DNA of 64,000 nt from Streptomyces niveus (GCF_001723055.1 NZ_MDCR01000042.1:33551-97550), one strand, 5' to 3'. Shown: positions 26,491 to 36,357, counted from the first letter of the stretch. Notes: a model not told the origin generated them from the letters alone. Made by a program: numbers and translations.

Positions 26491-26958
26491 ATGCTTCGGG
26501 TGCTGATGATTCTGGTGCCGCTGGCTCTCAGCATCTATGCCTTCATCGACTGCATCACCACCGACGAGAAGGACGTGCGCCATATCCCCAAGCCCGTCTG
26601 GGCCATCCTGGTGCTGCTCTTCCCGCTGGTGGGCTCGATCGCGTGGCTGATCGTGGGCAGGAAGCCCACGGCCGGCATCGGTTCGGCGGGTGGCCGCCGG
26701 GGCGGCTGGGTCGCGCCGGACGACAACCCCGACTTCCTCAAGTCCCTTGAGAAGGACGGCAAGAAGGACGGTTCGGCGGACGGTTCGGCGGACGACGCGA
26801 AGAAGGCGGAGCCGCCGGCCGCGGACACGGGTAAGGGCGCGGGTACGGACGCCCTGGCCGAACTGGAGCGGCGCGAGGCCGAGCTGCGCCGCCGGGAGGC
26901 CGAGATCGAGCGCCGCGAGAAGGGCGGCAGCGCCGACGACGCCCCGCCGGCGGTCTGA
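26491..26958 (+). CDS. PLDc_N-domain membrane protein
   Basis: 155 aa. Two N-terminal helices (about 3-20 and 36-57) with the PLDc_N pattern ([37 protein letters not shown]). An acidic/basic linker and a highly charged helical tail ([21 protein letters not shown]) that looks like a coiled coil follow. There is no phospholipase catalytic domain; PLDc_N alone is a membrane-anchoring unit. Function unknown. Ended by a strong shared hairpin. Confidence 0.88.
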   Translation: MLRVLMILVPLALSIYAFIDCITTDEKDVRHIPKPVWAILVLLFPLVGSIAWLIVGRKPTAGIGSAGGRRGGWVAPDDNPDFLKSLEKDGKKDGSADGSADDAKKAEPPAADTGKGAGTDALAELERREAELRRREAEIERREKGGSADDAPPAV

Positions 26959-26974
26959 CCGGCACCACGACACA

Positions 26975-27015
26975 GCGGCGCGCCCCCGGCCAGGATCAGG
27001 CCGGGGGCGCGCCGC
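26975..27015. terminator. Bidirectional hairpin terminator
   Basis: GCGGCGCGCCCCCGGCC (26975-26991) and GGCCGGGGGCGCGCCGC (26999-27015) form a perfect 17-bp stem with a 7-nt loop between the convergent PLDc_N and ccsB genes. Confidence 0.9.
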
Positions 27016-27031
27016 TTCTCGTTCTGCCGCG

Positions 27032-28129
27032 TCACACGCCCGCGTACGAGTGCTTTCCGGTGACGAAGATGTTGACGCCGTAGTAGTTGAACAGCCAGCA
27101 GCCGAAGGCGACCAGCGCCAGCGTCGCCGCCTTGCGGCCCTTCCAGCCCGCCGTGGCGCGCGCGTGCAGGTAACAGGCGTAGGCGACCCAGGTGATGAAG
27201 GACCAGACCTCCTTGGGGTCCCAGCCCCAGTAGCGGCCCCAGGCGTCGCCGGCCCAGATCGCGCCCGCGATGATCGTGAAGGTCCAGAGCGGGAAGACGG
27301 CGGCGTTCACGCGGTACGAGAACTTGTCGAGCGTGGCGGCGGCGGGCAGCCGCTCCATGATGGAGGCCCACGCGCGGCCGACGGTGGCGCCCCGGGCGAC
27401 CTTGGACTCGTACACGTCACGCAGCAGGTAGAAGAGCGTGCCCACGGCGCCGAGGTAGAAGACCGCGCCGCAGAAGATCGCGGTGGAGACGTGGATCCAG
27501 AGCCAGTACGAGTGCAGGGCCGGGACCAGTTGGTCGCTGTCGGTGTAGAGCACGGTCGTCGCGATGCCCAGGTTGAGCAGGACCGTGGTGACGAGCGGCA
27601 GTCCGATCCAGCGGACGTTCTTCTTCGTGAGGAGGAAGGCGAGATACGTGCCGACCGCCACCGTGGAGAAGGTGGTGGAGAACTCGTACATGTTGCCCCA
27701 CGGCGCGCGCTGCACCGCCATCGCGCGGCTGATGACACCCGCCGCCTCCAGCAGGAAGCCGAGCGCGGTCATGGAGACGGCGATACGTCCGTACAGGTCG
27801 CCCTTGAACGTGCCGCCGGCGGCGCCGGGGCCGTCGGGCACGTCGCGGCGCCCGGCCGCCGAGCGCGTGATGACCTTGGGCCGCTCCAGGACGGCGGTGC
27901 CGCCGCCGTTCTCCTTCTCCGCCGTGCGCACCTCGACCGTGGCCTTGGCCTTGGCCGCCGTACCGGCGCCGGTCAGCGCGGCGGCGGTACGGCCGACCTT
28001 GCTGCGGCTGCCCAGGACCCATTCGACGATATGGGCGAAGAAGGCCAGGGTGTAGATGGCCATGGACGAATAGACCAGCACATTGGCGGTGTTCGCCAAG
28101 TTCTCGTTGGTGGTGGCGGCGAGGATCAC
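27032..28129 (-). CDS. ccsB: Cytochrome c biogenesis protein CcsB/ResC
   Basis: 365 aa with a GTG start overlapping the resB stop (GTGA). Integral membrane subunit of the system II haem export/ligation complex. The tryptophan-rich WWD-type segment is IWAGDAWGRYWGWDPKEVWSFITW, flanked by haem-ligating His residues in transmembrane helices. An inserted cytoplasmic loop (about 40-110) is rich in Ala/Gly and probably disordered. Works with ResB (next gene) to attach haem to apocytochrome c outside the membrane. Confidence 0.95.
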   Translation of the reverse strand: MILAATTNENLANTANVLVYSSMAIYTLAFFAHIVEWVLGSRSKVGRTAAALTGAGTAAKAKATVEVRTAEKENGGGTAVLERPKVITRSAAGRRDVPDGPGAAGGTFKGDLYGRIAVSMTALGFLLEAAGVISRAMAVQRAPWGNMYEFSTTFSTVAVGTYLAFLLTKKNVRWIGLPLVTTVLLNLGIATTVLYTDSDQLVPALHSYWLWIHVSTAIFCGAVFYLGAVGTLFYLLRDVYESKVARGATVGRAWASIMERLPAAATLDKFSYRVNAAVFPLWTFTIIAGAIWAGDAWGRYWGWDPKEVWSFITWVAYACYLHARATAGWKGRKAATLALVAFGCWLFNYYGVNIFVTGKHSYAGV

Positions 28130-29922
28130 TTCTCAGCCCCTTCGACAGGCTCTCCGGTAGGTGTGGCGGGGGTTGTCTCTTGCGCTTCTTCGGGCGCGGG
28201 TACGGGTGTGGCCGCGGGTGCTGTCGGCGCCTCGGCGTTGAGCGTCAGTGCCAGATCGCCCAGCTCCTCGGGGAGCTTCGCCGACTCGCTGCGCCCGAGT
28301 CCGGCCATCTCCAGGACGGTGACGCCGTCGGCGCCCCGTACCGTACGGACCCAGATCCGGCGCCGCTGGATGAAGAGCGAGCCCACGAGGCCGAGGACGG
28401 CGCCGATCGCACCGGTGAGGGCGAGCCCGTTGCCGGGCTGCTGCGAGACCTGGAAGGTCGCCCACTCCTTGATGTCCTTCTCGAAGGTCACCGAACCGGC
28501 GCCGCCCGGCAGCTTCATCGTCTCGCCGGGCAGCAGCCGCTGCGCGAGCTTGTTGCCGTCGGCGTCCTTGAACTGCTTCATCTTGCTGGTGTCCAGCTGG
28601 TACACGTTCTGCGGCAGACCGGAGTCGACGCCGAGGCTGCCCTGGTAGGCGGTGAGCGCCAGCACGGGATAGTCCAGCTCGGGGAACTGGGAGAACATGT
28701 TGCCGTTGCCCTTGCCCGCGAACGTCGGCACGAAGAAGGCGTTGAAGCCGAGCTGCTGCTTCTTGCCGTTCTTGTCGCGGTAGCCGTCCATCACCTTGAT
28801 CGCGCCGGTCGACGTGATGTTGTTGTCGATCGGCAGGAGCGGGGTCGCGCCCTTGAAGACGACCTTGCCCTTGCCGTCGCGGACGGTGAGGACGGGGGCG
28901 TACCCGTGACCGATCAGATAGACCTTCGAACCGTTGACCTCAAGGGGTTCGTTGACCTCGATGACCGACTTGCGCTCGGTGGCGCCCCCGTCCGTCGTGT
29001 ACGAGACGTGGGCCTCGAACTCGCGGGCGGTGCCGACCTGCGGTCCGTTGCGCTCGAAGGTGCCGATGAACTTGTCGAGGGTGAAGCTGAACGGCTCCAG
29101 GTCGTCGGTGTCGTACATCGAGCCGGACTTGAAGTCGTCGTACTGCGTGAGGGTGTTGGAGAAGCCGTCGCCCTCCAGGATCAGCTTCCCGCCCTCGGAC
29201 TTGAACAACTGCCCGGTGGCGAAGGCCACCAGCATCACGATCAGCGCGATGTGGAAGAGCAGATTGCCGGCCTCGCGGAGGTAGCCCTTCTCGGCGGCGA
29301 CCGCGTCGCCGACGGTGTGCGCGCGGAAGCGCCGCCGCTTGAGCAGGGAGAGCGCGGCCTCGCGGACCTCTTCCGGCTCGGCCGTCGTACGCCAGGTCGT
29401 GTACGCGGGAAGCCTGTCGAGCCGCTTGGGGGCGCCCGGCGGACGGCCTCGCAGCTGCCCGACGAACTGCCAGGTGCGCGGGACGATGCAGCCGATGAGG
29501 GAGATGAAGAGCAGCAGATAGATCGCCGAGAACCACACCGAGCTGTAGACGTCGAACAGCTGGAGCTTGTCGTAGATCGGCGTGACCGTCTCGTGCTTCT
29601 CCTGGAACGTCTGGACCTTCAGCTCGTCCACGCTGTTCTGCGGGATGAGCGAGCCGGGGATGGCGGCGAGCGACAGCAGGAACAGCAGGATCAGCGCGAC
29701 GCGCATCGAGGTGAGCTGACGCCAGAACCAGCGGATCCAGCCGAGCGGGCCGAGGGTGGGCCCGCCGATCACCGACTCCTCGCGGGGGGCGGTGGACAGC
29801 TGCGACCCGGCGGCGCCGAGTTCTTGGGCCTCCCGCGCCTCGGACGTGTTCTCCGGGTCCGTCTGCGGGTCCGTCTCCGGGTCCGTGCCGGCGGCCGCTG
29901 TCGTGATGTCTGTCTTGCTCAT
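28126..29922 (-). CDS. resB: Cytochrome c biogenesis protein ResB/Ccs1
   Basis: 598 aa from ATG 29922, 4 bp after the ccdA stop. A disordered acidic N-terminus (about 50 aa) is followed by three N-terminal helices, the LREAGNLLFHIALIVML segment with the conserved His, a large extracytoplasmic domain (about 230-480) and a last helix (about 515-535). Pro/Ala/Thr-rich C-terminal tail. Partner of CcsB in system II haem attachment; the operon order resA-ccdA-resB-ccsB is standard for actinobacteria. Confidence 0.95.
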   Translation of the reverse strand: MSKTDITTAAAGTDPETDPQTDPENTSEAREAQELGAAGSQLSTAPREESVIGGPTLGPLGWIRWFWRQLTSMRVALILLFLLSLAAIPGSLIPQNSVDELKVQTFQEKHETVTPIYDKLQLFDVYSSVWFSAIYLLLFISLIGCIVPRTWQFVGQLRGRPPGAPKRLDRLPAYTTWRTTAEPEEVREAALSLLKRRRFRAHTVGDAVAAEKGYLREAGNLLFHIALIVMLVAFATGQLFKSEGGKLILEGDGFSNTLTQYDDFKSGSMYDTDDLEPFSFTLDKFIGTFERNGPQVGTAREFEAHVSYTTDGGATERKSVIEVNEPLEVNGSKVYLIGHGYAPVLTVRDGKGKVVFKGATPLLPIDNNITSTGAIKVMDGYRDKNGKKQQLGFNAFFVPTFAGKGNGNMFSQFPELDYPVLALTAYQGSLGVDSGLPQNVYQLDTSKMKQFKDADGNKLAQRLLPGETMKLPGGAGSVTFEKDIKEWATFQVSQQPGNGLALTGAIGAVLGLVGSLFIQRRRIWVRTVRGADGVTVLEMAGLGRSESAKLPEELGDLALTLNAEAPTAPAATPVPAPEEAQETTPATPTGEPVEGAEK

Positions 29923-29926
29923 GGAA

Positions 29927-30703
29927 CTAGATCCCCACCGTGAAGCCGTTGGTCCACGTCTGCATGTCTTGCATGATGCTGTCCCACACACCGGTCACCA
30001 GCAGCACCCCGGTCGCGATCATCATCACGCCGCCGGTCCGCATCACCCACACGTAGTGGCGCTTGACCCAGCCGAACAGTCCCAGTGCCTTGCGGAACGC
30101 GACGGCGGCGAGCACGAAGGGCACCCCGAGTCCGACGCAGTACGCGACGGTCAGTATGGCCCCCCGCCCCGCGGTCGCCTGGTCGAGGGCCAGCACGTTC
30201 ACCGAGGTGAGCGTCGGGCCGATGCACGGTGTCCAGCCGACGCCGAACATCGCGCCCAGCAGCGGGGCCCCGGCGAGGCCCGACACCGGCTTCTTGTGGA
30301 TACGGAACTCGCGCTGCGTGAGCCAGGGCAGCAGGCCCATGAAGAACACGCCCATCGCGATCATGAGCACCCCGAGGATCCGGGAGATGACCACCCGGTT
30401 GTCCTGGAGGGTGTTGCCGAAGTAGCCGAAGAGCGCGCCGCCGGAGACGAAGACCGCGGTGAAGCCTGTGATGAACAGCACCGCGCCGGTGACCATCCGC
30501 CCGCGCCGGGCATCGCCCAGGTCGGTGCCGCTGATGCCGGTGACGTACGAGAGGTAGCCGGGCACGAGCGGCAGCACGCACGGCGAGAAGAACGAGACCA
30601 GACCACCCAGCAGGGCGATCGGCAGCGCGATCATCAGCGCCCCGTCGAAGACGGTCTCGTTCATGCCGGGTACGGCGGCGGTCGCGGCGGCGAGAACCTC
30701 CAC
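29927..30703 (-). CDS. ccdA: Thiol-disulfide reductant carrier CcdA
   Basis: 258 aa with six helices. It moves electrons from cytosolic thioredoxin across the membrane to ResA. The redox cysteines lie in SPCVLPLVPGYLSY (helix 1) and TPCIGPTL (helix 4). GTG start 30703, 4 bp after the resA stop; an internal ATG (MNETVFDGA) is an alternative start. Confidence 0.95.
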   Translation of the reverse strand: MEVLAAATAAVPGMNETVFDGALMIALPIALLGGLVSFFSPCVLPLVPGYLSYVTGISGTDLGDARRGRMVTGAVLFITGFTAVFVSGGALFGYFGNTLQDNRVVISRILGVLMIAMGVFFMGLLPWLTQREFRIHKKPVSGLAGAPLLGAMFGVGWTPCIGPTLTSVNVLALDQATAGRGAILTVAYCVGLGVPFVLAAVAFRKALGLFGWVKRHYVWVMRTGGVMMIATGVLLVTGVWDSIMQDMQTWTNGFTVGI

Positions 30704-30707
30704 GGGA

Positions 30708-31337
30708 TCACTTCTCCGCGATCAGCGGGTCGATCATCTCGCGCAGCTTCTTGTCGTCGAGCGCCTTGAGCGAGCGGGCCGCGATCTTCCCGTCCCGGTC
30801 GAGCACGATCGTGGAGGGGATGGCCTGCGGGTTGAGGCTGCCCTTCGGGAAACCGTTGACGATGAGCTTGCTCGTCGGGTCGTAGATGCTCGGGTACGTG
30901 ACGCCGTAGTCCTTCTCGAAGGCTATGGCCGCGCCCTTGTTGGCGTCGCGGGCGTTCAGCCCGACGAAGGCGACGTCCTGCCCCTTGGCCTCGGTCTCCT
31001 TGGCGACCTTCGCGAAGTACGGCGCCTCGGCGCGGCAGGGCCCGCACCACGAGCCCCAGACGTTCAGCACGACGATCTTGCCCTTGAGGTCGGCCACGTC
31101 GAGCTGCTTGCCGTCGAGCGTCTCACCGGCGATCTTGTTGACCGCCTTGCGCTCGCCCTTGGCGACGGTCTGCACCCCGCCGGTGTTCGTCACGAAGTTG
31201 GTGTCACCGCCGCCGCCGGACGTGGCGCCACCCCCGCAGGCCGCGAGGGTGAGCATGGCCGCCGACGCGGCGACGGCCGGAAGGACGGCGCGTGGGCGTC
31301 GGTTCGAGCGGCTTGGGAGGGCTCGGCCAAGGTTCAT
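30708..31337 (-). CDS. resA: ResA-like thioredoxin-fold lipoprotein
   Basis: 209 aa. The lipobox LAAC (Cys34) follows a hydrophobic stretch, so it is anchored outside the membrane. A thioredoxin/AhpC-TSA fold with WCGPC at 97-101 and the cis-Pro segment AIPSTIVLDRDG. It keeps the haem-binding cysteines of apocytochrome c reduced and is fed by CcdA. First gene of the cytochrome c maturation operon. Confidence 0.94.
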   Translation of the reverse strand: MNLGRALPSRSNRRPRAVLPAVAASAAMLTLAACGGGATSGGGGDTNFVTNTGGVQTVAKGERKAVNKIAGETLDGKQLDVADLKGKIVVLNVWGSWCGPCRAEAPYFAKVAKETEAKGQDVAFVGLNARDANKGAAIAFEKDYGVTYPSIYDPTSKLIVNGFPKGSLNPQAIPSTIVLDRDGKIAARSLKALDDKKLREMIDPLIAEK

Positions 31338-31415
31338 GTGAAAAGTTTCGCATGGGCCATTCAGGGATCTTCTTCGCCCCCCTCGCTCCTGTCTGCCCTC
31401 CCGTGGAGCCGCTGC

Positions 31416-32663
31416 TCAGGCGGCCTTGAAGAAGGTGTTCCAGCCGCCGGCCGGGGACTGACCGACCTCCAGCGTACGGAGTTTGGCGAGCACCGCCGGA
31501 TCCTGGACGTCGAGCCAGTCCGTGAACTGCCGGAAGGAGACGAGCCGTACGTCCTTCTTGTCCGCCATCCCCTTGAGCGCCTCTTCGACCGCATCCATAT
31601 ATATGCCGCCGTTCCACTCCTCGAAATGATTCCCTATGAAGAAGGGGGCGCGATTCGACTCGTACGCCCGCCGGAATCCGGAGAGATACGCCTCGGTGGC
31701 CTGCTTGCGCCAGCCCGGGTAATTCGATGGCACGCCCTTCGTCGAATTCTTCGACTGATTGGCGAGCATGTTGTAGTCCATCGAAAGCACTTCAAAGGAA
31801 TGGCCGGGGAACGGCACGGCCTGCAACGGCAGATCCCATACGTCCTGCCGCTTGTCCGGCCACATCTGCCGGCCGCCGGGCGAGCTGGCGTCGTAGCGCC
31901 AGCCCATCTTGCGCGCCATGGGCAGCAGCTTGTCCTGGCCGAGCAGGCACGGCGTACGGCCGCCGACCAGCTCCTTGCGGTAGTCGAACGGCAGTGGATC
32001 GAGGTCCTTCCAGCCGCTGTTCGTCTTCCACTCGGTGACGAAGCGGATCGCCTGCTCGGTCTCGTCGCGCCACTGCTTCGTCGACCAGTTGCCGACGGAA
32101 CCGGACCCGGCGCAGAAGTGCCCGTTGAAGTGGGTGCCTATCTCGTGGCCTTCGAGCCAGGCCTGGCGTATGTACTTCAGCGTGTCCTTGATGTGCGCGT
32201 CGGTGAGATAGCCGATGTCGGAGGCGCCGACGGCGTTGCCCGGCGGGCGGTAGAGCGTCTTCTTCGACTCCGGCAGCACATAGATGCCGGAGAGGAAGAA
32301 CGTCATCGCCGCGCCGTGGTCCTTGGCGAGGTCGAGGAAGCGCGGGAAGAGGCCGTTGCCCACCTCGCCCGCGCCGTCCCACGAGAAGATCACGAACTGC
32401 GGCGGGGTCTCGCCGGGCTCCAGCGGTACGGGCTTGGGCGGCTGGTGCGGCTGCTTTCCGGTGTCGGCCGTCGAACCGTCACCGATCAGCCGCACATTCT
32501 TCTCACTCGGCTTACCACTCGGCTTGCCGCCGCCCTCACCCGCACCGGTGTCACCACCCGTATTGCCGGAGGCACCCGTGTGAGTACCGCAGCCCGCGAT
32601 TCCCATTGCGGCCGCTGCCCCAATTCCGGCTCCGAGCAAGCTCCTTCGGCTCATGTCGCGCAT
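31416..32663 (-). CDS. Polysaccharide deacetylase-like secreted lipoprotein
   Basis: 415 aa. N-terminus SRRSLLGAGIGAAAAMGIAGC combines a twin-arginine start with a lipobox (Cys25). A disordered Gly/Pro linker follows. The core keeps NodB-like features: FSWDGAGE where catalytic deacetylases read TFDDG, and EIGTHFNGHFC in place of the H(S/T)xxH zinc motif, with a barrel continuing to the C-terminus. One catalytic Asp of the TFDDG pair is missing, so activity on glycan acetyl groups is uncertain. It lies upstream of resA on the same strand (78-bp gap), a neighbourhood I recall as conserved in streptomycetes. Confidence 0.75.
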   Translation of the reverse strand: MRDMSRRSLLGAGIGAAAAMGIAGCGTHTGASGNTGGDTGAGEGGGKPSGKPSEKNVRLIGDGSTADTGKQPHQPPKPVPLEPGETPPQFVIFSWDGAGEVGNGLFPRFLDLAKDHGAAMTFFLSGIYVLPESKKTLYRPPGNAVGASDIGYLTDAHIKDTLKYIRQAWLEGHEIGTHFNGHFCAGSGSVGNWSTKQWRDETEQAIRFVTEWKTNSGWKDLDPLPFDYRKELVGGRTPCLLGQDKLLPMARKMGWRYDASSPGGRQMWPDKRQDVWDLPLQAVPFPGHSFEVLSMDYNMLANQSKNSTKGVPSNYPGWRKQATEAYLSGFRRAYESNRAPFFIGNHFEEWNGGIYMDAVEEALKGMADKKDVRLVSFRQFTDWLDVQDPAVLAKLRTLEVGQSPAGGWNTFFKAA

Positions 32664-32822
32664 ATCGGTCCCATCCCCGCTCGCATGTGTAACGTCCGCC
32701 GGTCATGCGGACGACAACACGTTAGATGGCACAGGGAACTCACAGGTTCCAGGGAATGGGTAAAGCATTGCCCCGCAACGGCGGATGTGACATTTCCCGC
32801 CGAACAGTGGGCGATTGGCCGA

Positions 32823-33500
32823 CTACGCTCCGAAGGCTTTCGAAGCGCCCTTCACCGGTTTGGCACCGGCGAGCAGATGCGCGGGTACGAGATCACGGGC
32901 CGGTTCCGTATAGGCGACGGAAACCAGTTTCTCGCCCTCGTATGTGAACGTCGTCAAAGACGCGAGCGTGCACTGCCTGCGCCGCGGGTCGTGCCAGAGC
33001 CTGCGGCGCTCGAAGTGGCTGCGCACGATCCAGATCGGCAGCTGGTGGCTGACGCACACCGCCTCGTGCCCGCGGGCCGCGTCGCGCGCGTCGGCCAGGG
33101 CCGCCTCCATGCGGGCGACCTGGTCGACGTACGCCTCGCCCCAGGAGGGCCGGAACGGGTTGGTGAGATAGCGCCAGTTGGCGGGCGAGCGCAGCGCGCC
33201 GTCGCCGACGCCGAAGGTCTTGCCCTCGAAGACGTTCGCCGCCTCGATGAGACGGTCGTCGGTGTGCAGGGTCAGAGCGTGGGACTTCGCGACGGGGATC
33301 GCGGTCTCCTGCGCGCGCTCCAGCGGGGAGGCGACGACGTGGGTGATGTCGTGGTCGGCCAGGTGCTCGGCGACGCGGTCGGCCATCTTCCGGCCGAGTT
33401 CGGAGAGGTGGTAGCCGTCGCGGCGCCCGTAGAGGACTCCGTCGGGGTTGTGCACTTCCCCGTGCCGTACGACGTGGACGACGGTGGTCTCGGCACTCAT
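32823..33500 (-). CDS. Histidine phosphatase family protein
   Basis: 225 aa. The catalytic RHGEVHNP motif is near the N-terminus and the second histidine region is [10 protein letters not shown]. This is the phosphoglycerate-mutase-like fold; most such genes are phosphatases of unknown substrate rather than mutases. The ATG overlaps the hemL stop (ATGA), so it is cotranslated with haem synthesis, a conserved pairing. Confidence 0.92.
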   Translation of the reverse strand: MSAETTVVHVVRHGEVHNPDGVLYGRRDGYHLSELGRKMADRVAEHLADHDITHVVASPLERAQETAIPVAKSHALTLHTDDRLIEAANVFEGKTFGVGDGALRSPANWRYLTNPFRPSWGEAYVDQVARMEAALADARDAARGHEAVCVSHQLPIWIVRSHFERRRLWHDPRRRQCTLASLTTFTYEGEKLVSVAYTEPARDLVPAHLLAGAKPVKGASKAFGA

Positions 33501-34819
33501 GCGCGCACACCCTCCCCGGTCGCTTCCGCCGCCGCGCGGGCGGCGGCCGGGAGGGCGGCGGCGACGCGCTCGATCGCGCGGTCGTCGTGGGCGGTGGAGA
33601 CGAACCAGGACTCGAAGGCGGACGGCGGCAGATAGACGCCGTCGGCGAGCATGGAGTGGAAGAACGCGGTGAAGCGGAACGCTTCCTGCCGCTTGGCGTC
33701 CTCGTAGTCGCGCACCTCGTCGGAGGTGAAGAAGACGGAGAACATGTTGCCGGCCGTCTGCACCCGGTGCGCGACACCCTCCTTACCGAGGGCGTCGCCG
33801 ACCAGCCCGCGGATCTCGGCCGACACGGCGTCGACCTTCGCGTACGCCGCGTCGTCGAGCAGCCGCAGCTGCGCGAGCCCGGCGGCGGTGGCGACGGGGT
33901 TACCGGAGAGCGTGCCGGCCTGGTAGACGGGTCCGGCGGGCGCGAGGTGCGCCATGACGTCGGCGCGACCGCCGAAGGCCGCGGCGGGGAAGCCGCCGCC
34001 CATGACCTTGCCGAAGGTCATCAGGTCGGGCGCGACGCCGTCGATGCCGTACCAGCCGGCCTTCGACGTACGGAATCCGGTCATCACCTCGTCGGAGATG
34101 TACAGCGCGCCGTTCGCCGCGCACAGCTCCTTGAGCCCGGCGTTGAACCCCTCACGCGGCGGCACGACGCCCATGTTGCCGGGCGACGCCTCGGTGATCA
34201 CGCAGGCGATCTCGCCGGAGTGCGCGGCGAAGGCGTCCCGTACGGCCTGAAGGTCGTTGTACGGCAGTACGACGGTGTCCCCGGCCTGCGCGCCGGTCAC
34301 CCCGGGCGTGTCGGGCAGCCCGAACGTGGCGACACCGGACCCGGCGGCGGCCAGCAGCGCGTCGACGTGCCCGTGGTAGCACCCGGCGAACTTCACGATC
34401 TTCGCGCGCCCGGTGAACCCGCGGGCCAGCCGGATCGCGGACATGGTGGCCTCGGTGCCTGACGACACGAGCCGCACCTGCTCGACGGGCGCGACGCGGC
34501 CGACGATCTCCTCGGCCAGCGCGACCTCGCCCTCACCGGGCGTCCCGAAGGACGTCCCGCGGGCGACGGCGGCCTGGACGGCCTCGATGACCTCGGGCCG
34601 CGAGTGCCCGAGGATCATGGGCCCCCAGGAACACACGAGGTCGACGTACTCGCGCCCGTCGGCGTCGGTGAGGTACGGACCGTCACCGGACACCATGAAC
34701 CGGGGCGTACCGCCCACGGCGCGGAAGGCACGGACGGGAGAATTCACGCCGCCGGGCGTCACGACCGACGCACGGTCGAAAAGCGCCTGCGAAACGGGGG
34801 CTTCGTATGAATACGACAC
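33497..34819 (-). CDS. hemL: Glutamate-1-semialdehyde 2,1-aminomutase HemL
   Basis: 440 aa from the GTG at 34819 ([17 protein letters not shown]), where homology begins and the length fits the family; an upstream GTG at 34876 would add 19 poorly conserved residues. A PLP fold-type I aminomutase that makes 5-aminolevulinate in the C5 haem pathway. Motifs: [34 protein letters not shown] and [11 protein letters not shown] with the PLP lysine. Linked to the downstream phosphatase and near the cytochrome c operon. Confidence 0.95.
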   Translation of the reverse strand: MSYSYEAPVSQALFDRASVVTPGGVNSPVRAFRAVGGTPRFMVSGDGPYLTDADGREYVDLVCSWGPMILGHSRPEVIEAVQAAVARGTSFGTPGEGEVALAEEIVGRVAPVEQVRLVSSGTEATMSAIRLARGFTGRAKIVKFAGCYHGHVDALLAAAGSGVATFGLPDTPGVTGAQAGDTVVLPYNDLQAVRDAFAAHSGEIACVITEASPGNMGVVPPREGFNAGLKELCAANGALYISDEVMTGFRTSKAGWYGIDGVAPDLMTFGKVMGGGFPAAAFGGRADVMAHLAPAGPVYQAGTLSGNPVATAAGLAQLRLLDDAAYAKVDAVSAEIRGLVGDALGKEGVAHRVQTAGNMFSVFFTSDEVRDYEDAKRQEAFRFTAFFHSMLADGVYLPPSAFESWFVSTAHDDRAIERVAAALPAAARAAAEATGEGVRA

Positions 34820-35244
34820 TTTGGTCCTGATCTGCGATTCGGGGTCGGGTGGCCGGGGACGAAGGATCTCGGCCACCGATGAGCGGGGCGCGCGGTCTCC
34901 TCGTATTACATAAGGGCGTCAACGCCCCCGCGTCTGCGAAACTGGGGCGTCATAGGGGAAGCTCACGCAATCCATGGTGTCAGAGCCTTCGAAGTATCCG
35001 CCGACAGGTGTTTCACCGGTCGTTCGTGGGGGAGGTCACTGTCACGATGATCGGGTTGCGCGGCCGGGGCTGCGAGTGGTCGGGTGGAGATATGCATCGC
35101 GGTGGCGGACTGGGCGAGGGGACCGATGACCTCGGGCCCGACCCTGCCCGGCGGGGGAAACACCGGCGCCGCGAGCGAGAGGCCCGCGCACAGCCTCCCC
35201 CCAGCCGAAACGACAGCCGGCCTCCGGGCGGCGGGAGCGGTCGC
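34820..35244. promoter_or_regulatory. Upstream region of hemL and the conserved hypothetical gene
   Basis: About 425 bp. It holds the hemL promoter side and a small hairpin GGGCGTCAACGCCC (34914-34927) with a nearby second GGGCGTCA. From 35047 an in-frame extension of the next gene is open and begins with ATG after GGAGG. Its composition is Arg/Gly/Pro-rich and unlike the conserved part, so I treat it as leader, with doubt. Confidence 0.4.
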
Positions 35245-35682
35245 GTGGGGGTGACGTACAAGTACTTCGGTGCCCCGGACGGCGCGACGGCGGCCCGCGT
35301 CCCCATCTCGATGCGCCCGGAGGAACTGGGCGGCGACGAGCTGGGCATGGGCGGCATGTTCACCAAGATCAAGCCCGAGACGATAGCCGCGATGGTCCTC
35401 ACGGGCATCCAGGGCATGCCCCTCAACAAGGTCCCGCCACTCGAACTGGTCGTGCTGCACCCGGACTACGCGGTGGTCAAACTCCCGATGACGGTGGTGG
35501 ACCCGCTGCGCGGCATCGGCGAGGAATCGGTGGGAGCGGCGGCCTTCATCTGGTCGACGGTCCCGGACCGGGGCGGCCCGCGGGACGCGTTCAACGTGTA
35601 CCAACTACTCCACGAGTGGCAGGACTTCAGCCACCGGCTGCACGAGGCGGGGCATCAGCCGTACTGCTTGGTGTGGCCGTGA
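35245..35682 (+). CDS. Conserved actinobacterial hypothetical protein
   Basis: 145 aa from the GTG at 35245, with GGGAG 7 nt upstream; starts at 35047 or 35251 are alternatives. The sequence begins VGVTYKYFGAPDGATAARVP and ends FSHRLHEAGHQPYCLVWP. No domain I can name, no signal and no helices; it appears soluble and well conserved in streptomycetes from memory. It is followed by a good terminator. A decayed copy of its last ~28 codons lies at 40530-40616 on the far side of the accessory island. Confidence 0.8.
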   Translation: MGVTYKYFGAPDGATAARVPISMRPEELGGDELGMGGMFTKIKPETIAAMVLTGIQGMPLNKVPPLELVVLHPDYAVVKLPMTVVDPLRGIGEESVGAAAFIWSTVPDRGGPRDAFNVYQLLHEWQDFSHRLHEAGHQPYCLVWP

Positions 35683-35720
35683 GCCGCTGAGGTTCGGTGC
35701 TCTACGAGCAGCATTGCCGG

Positions 35721-35750
35721 ACCCCGCCTTCTTCGTGCCGAAGGCGGGGT
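35721..35750. terminator. Bidirectional hairpin terminator
   Basis: ACCCCGCCTTC (35721-35731) and GAAGGCGGGGT (35740-35750) form a perfect 11-bp stem with an 8-nt loop. It lies between the conserved hypothetical gene and the convergent small membrane protein gene. Confidence 0.85.
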
Positions 35751-35817
35751 GTCAGGCGGCCAGGGGCCCAAGCGACGCCCGAAACCTCGACGCTCGCTCA
35801 CCAGCGGCGGAGCAGCA

Positions 35818-36357
35818 CTACCGCTCCGCATAACGCACGAACTGCCAGCCCAGTACGGCCAGGGCAAATGTCTGCGCGAGGGAGAAGATCGCGAGTAGAG
35901 GCTGGACGGCGGAAGAGCACCAGAATGCGGTCATACACACCATCGGCAAGGCCAAGTACGTGAACAGATCCACAGCGGTCTGTAGTCGCTTGCGTGTGGT
36001 ACGGCCCGGATCGCCGCGGTGGTAGATCTCCCAACCGAACACGACGCCGTGGGCGCCGCTCAGCTCGGTCAGCCGTGGTCCCAGCCGGTCGCGGATGTAG
36101 CGGCCGACCGCCGTGATCTTCTGGTCGTTGACCAGGTAGGTCCAGCCCAGGACCAAGCAGATCGCGGGGACGGCGAGCAGTAGTTGAGCCTGCCTACTCT
36201 GGACGGTGATCGCCAGGACCGCGGTGGACGCGGCGAGCGTGAAGTAGATCAAGTTGTCACGGAATCCTATGCGGGTTCTCTGCTCCTCCTTGATTCGGTC
36301 GTACTCGGCCAGCAGCAGTCTGCTCTCGGTGACGTCTTCTGTGGCGGCCACGGCCAT
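35818..36357 (-). CDS. Four-helix membrane protein of the island (SLATT-like)
   Basis: 179 aa from ATG 36357 (MAVAATEDVTESRLLLAEYD). An N-terminal amphipathic helix (EDVTESRLLLAEYDRIKEEQRTRIGFRDN) leads into two adjacent hydrophobic helices, a soluble loop and two further helices at the C-terminus. Long helix plus membrane hairpin is reminiscent of SLATT-type effectors in prokaryotic conflict systems, but I cannot confirm membership. Lower G+C than the flanking core. It is the last gene of the leftward island series, 88 bp after the 659-aa protein. Confidence 0.65.
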   Translation of the reverse strand: MAVAATEDVTESRLLLAEYDRIKEEQRTRIGFRDNLIYFTLAASTAVLAITVQSRQAQLLLAVPAICLVLGWTYLVNDQKITAVGRYIRDRLGPRLTELSGAHGVVFGWEIYHRGDPGRTTRKRLQTAVDLFTYLALPMVCMTAFWCSSAVQPLLAIFSLAQTFALAVLGWQFVRYAER

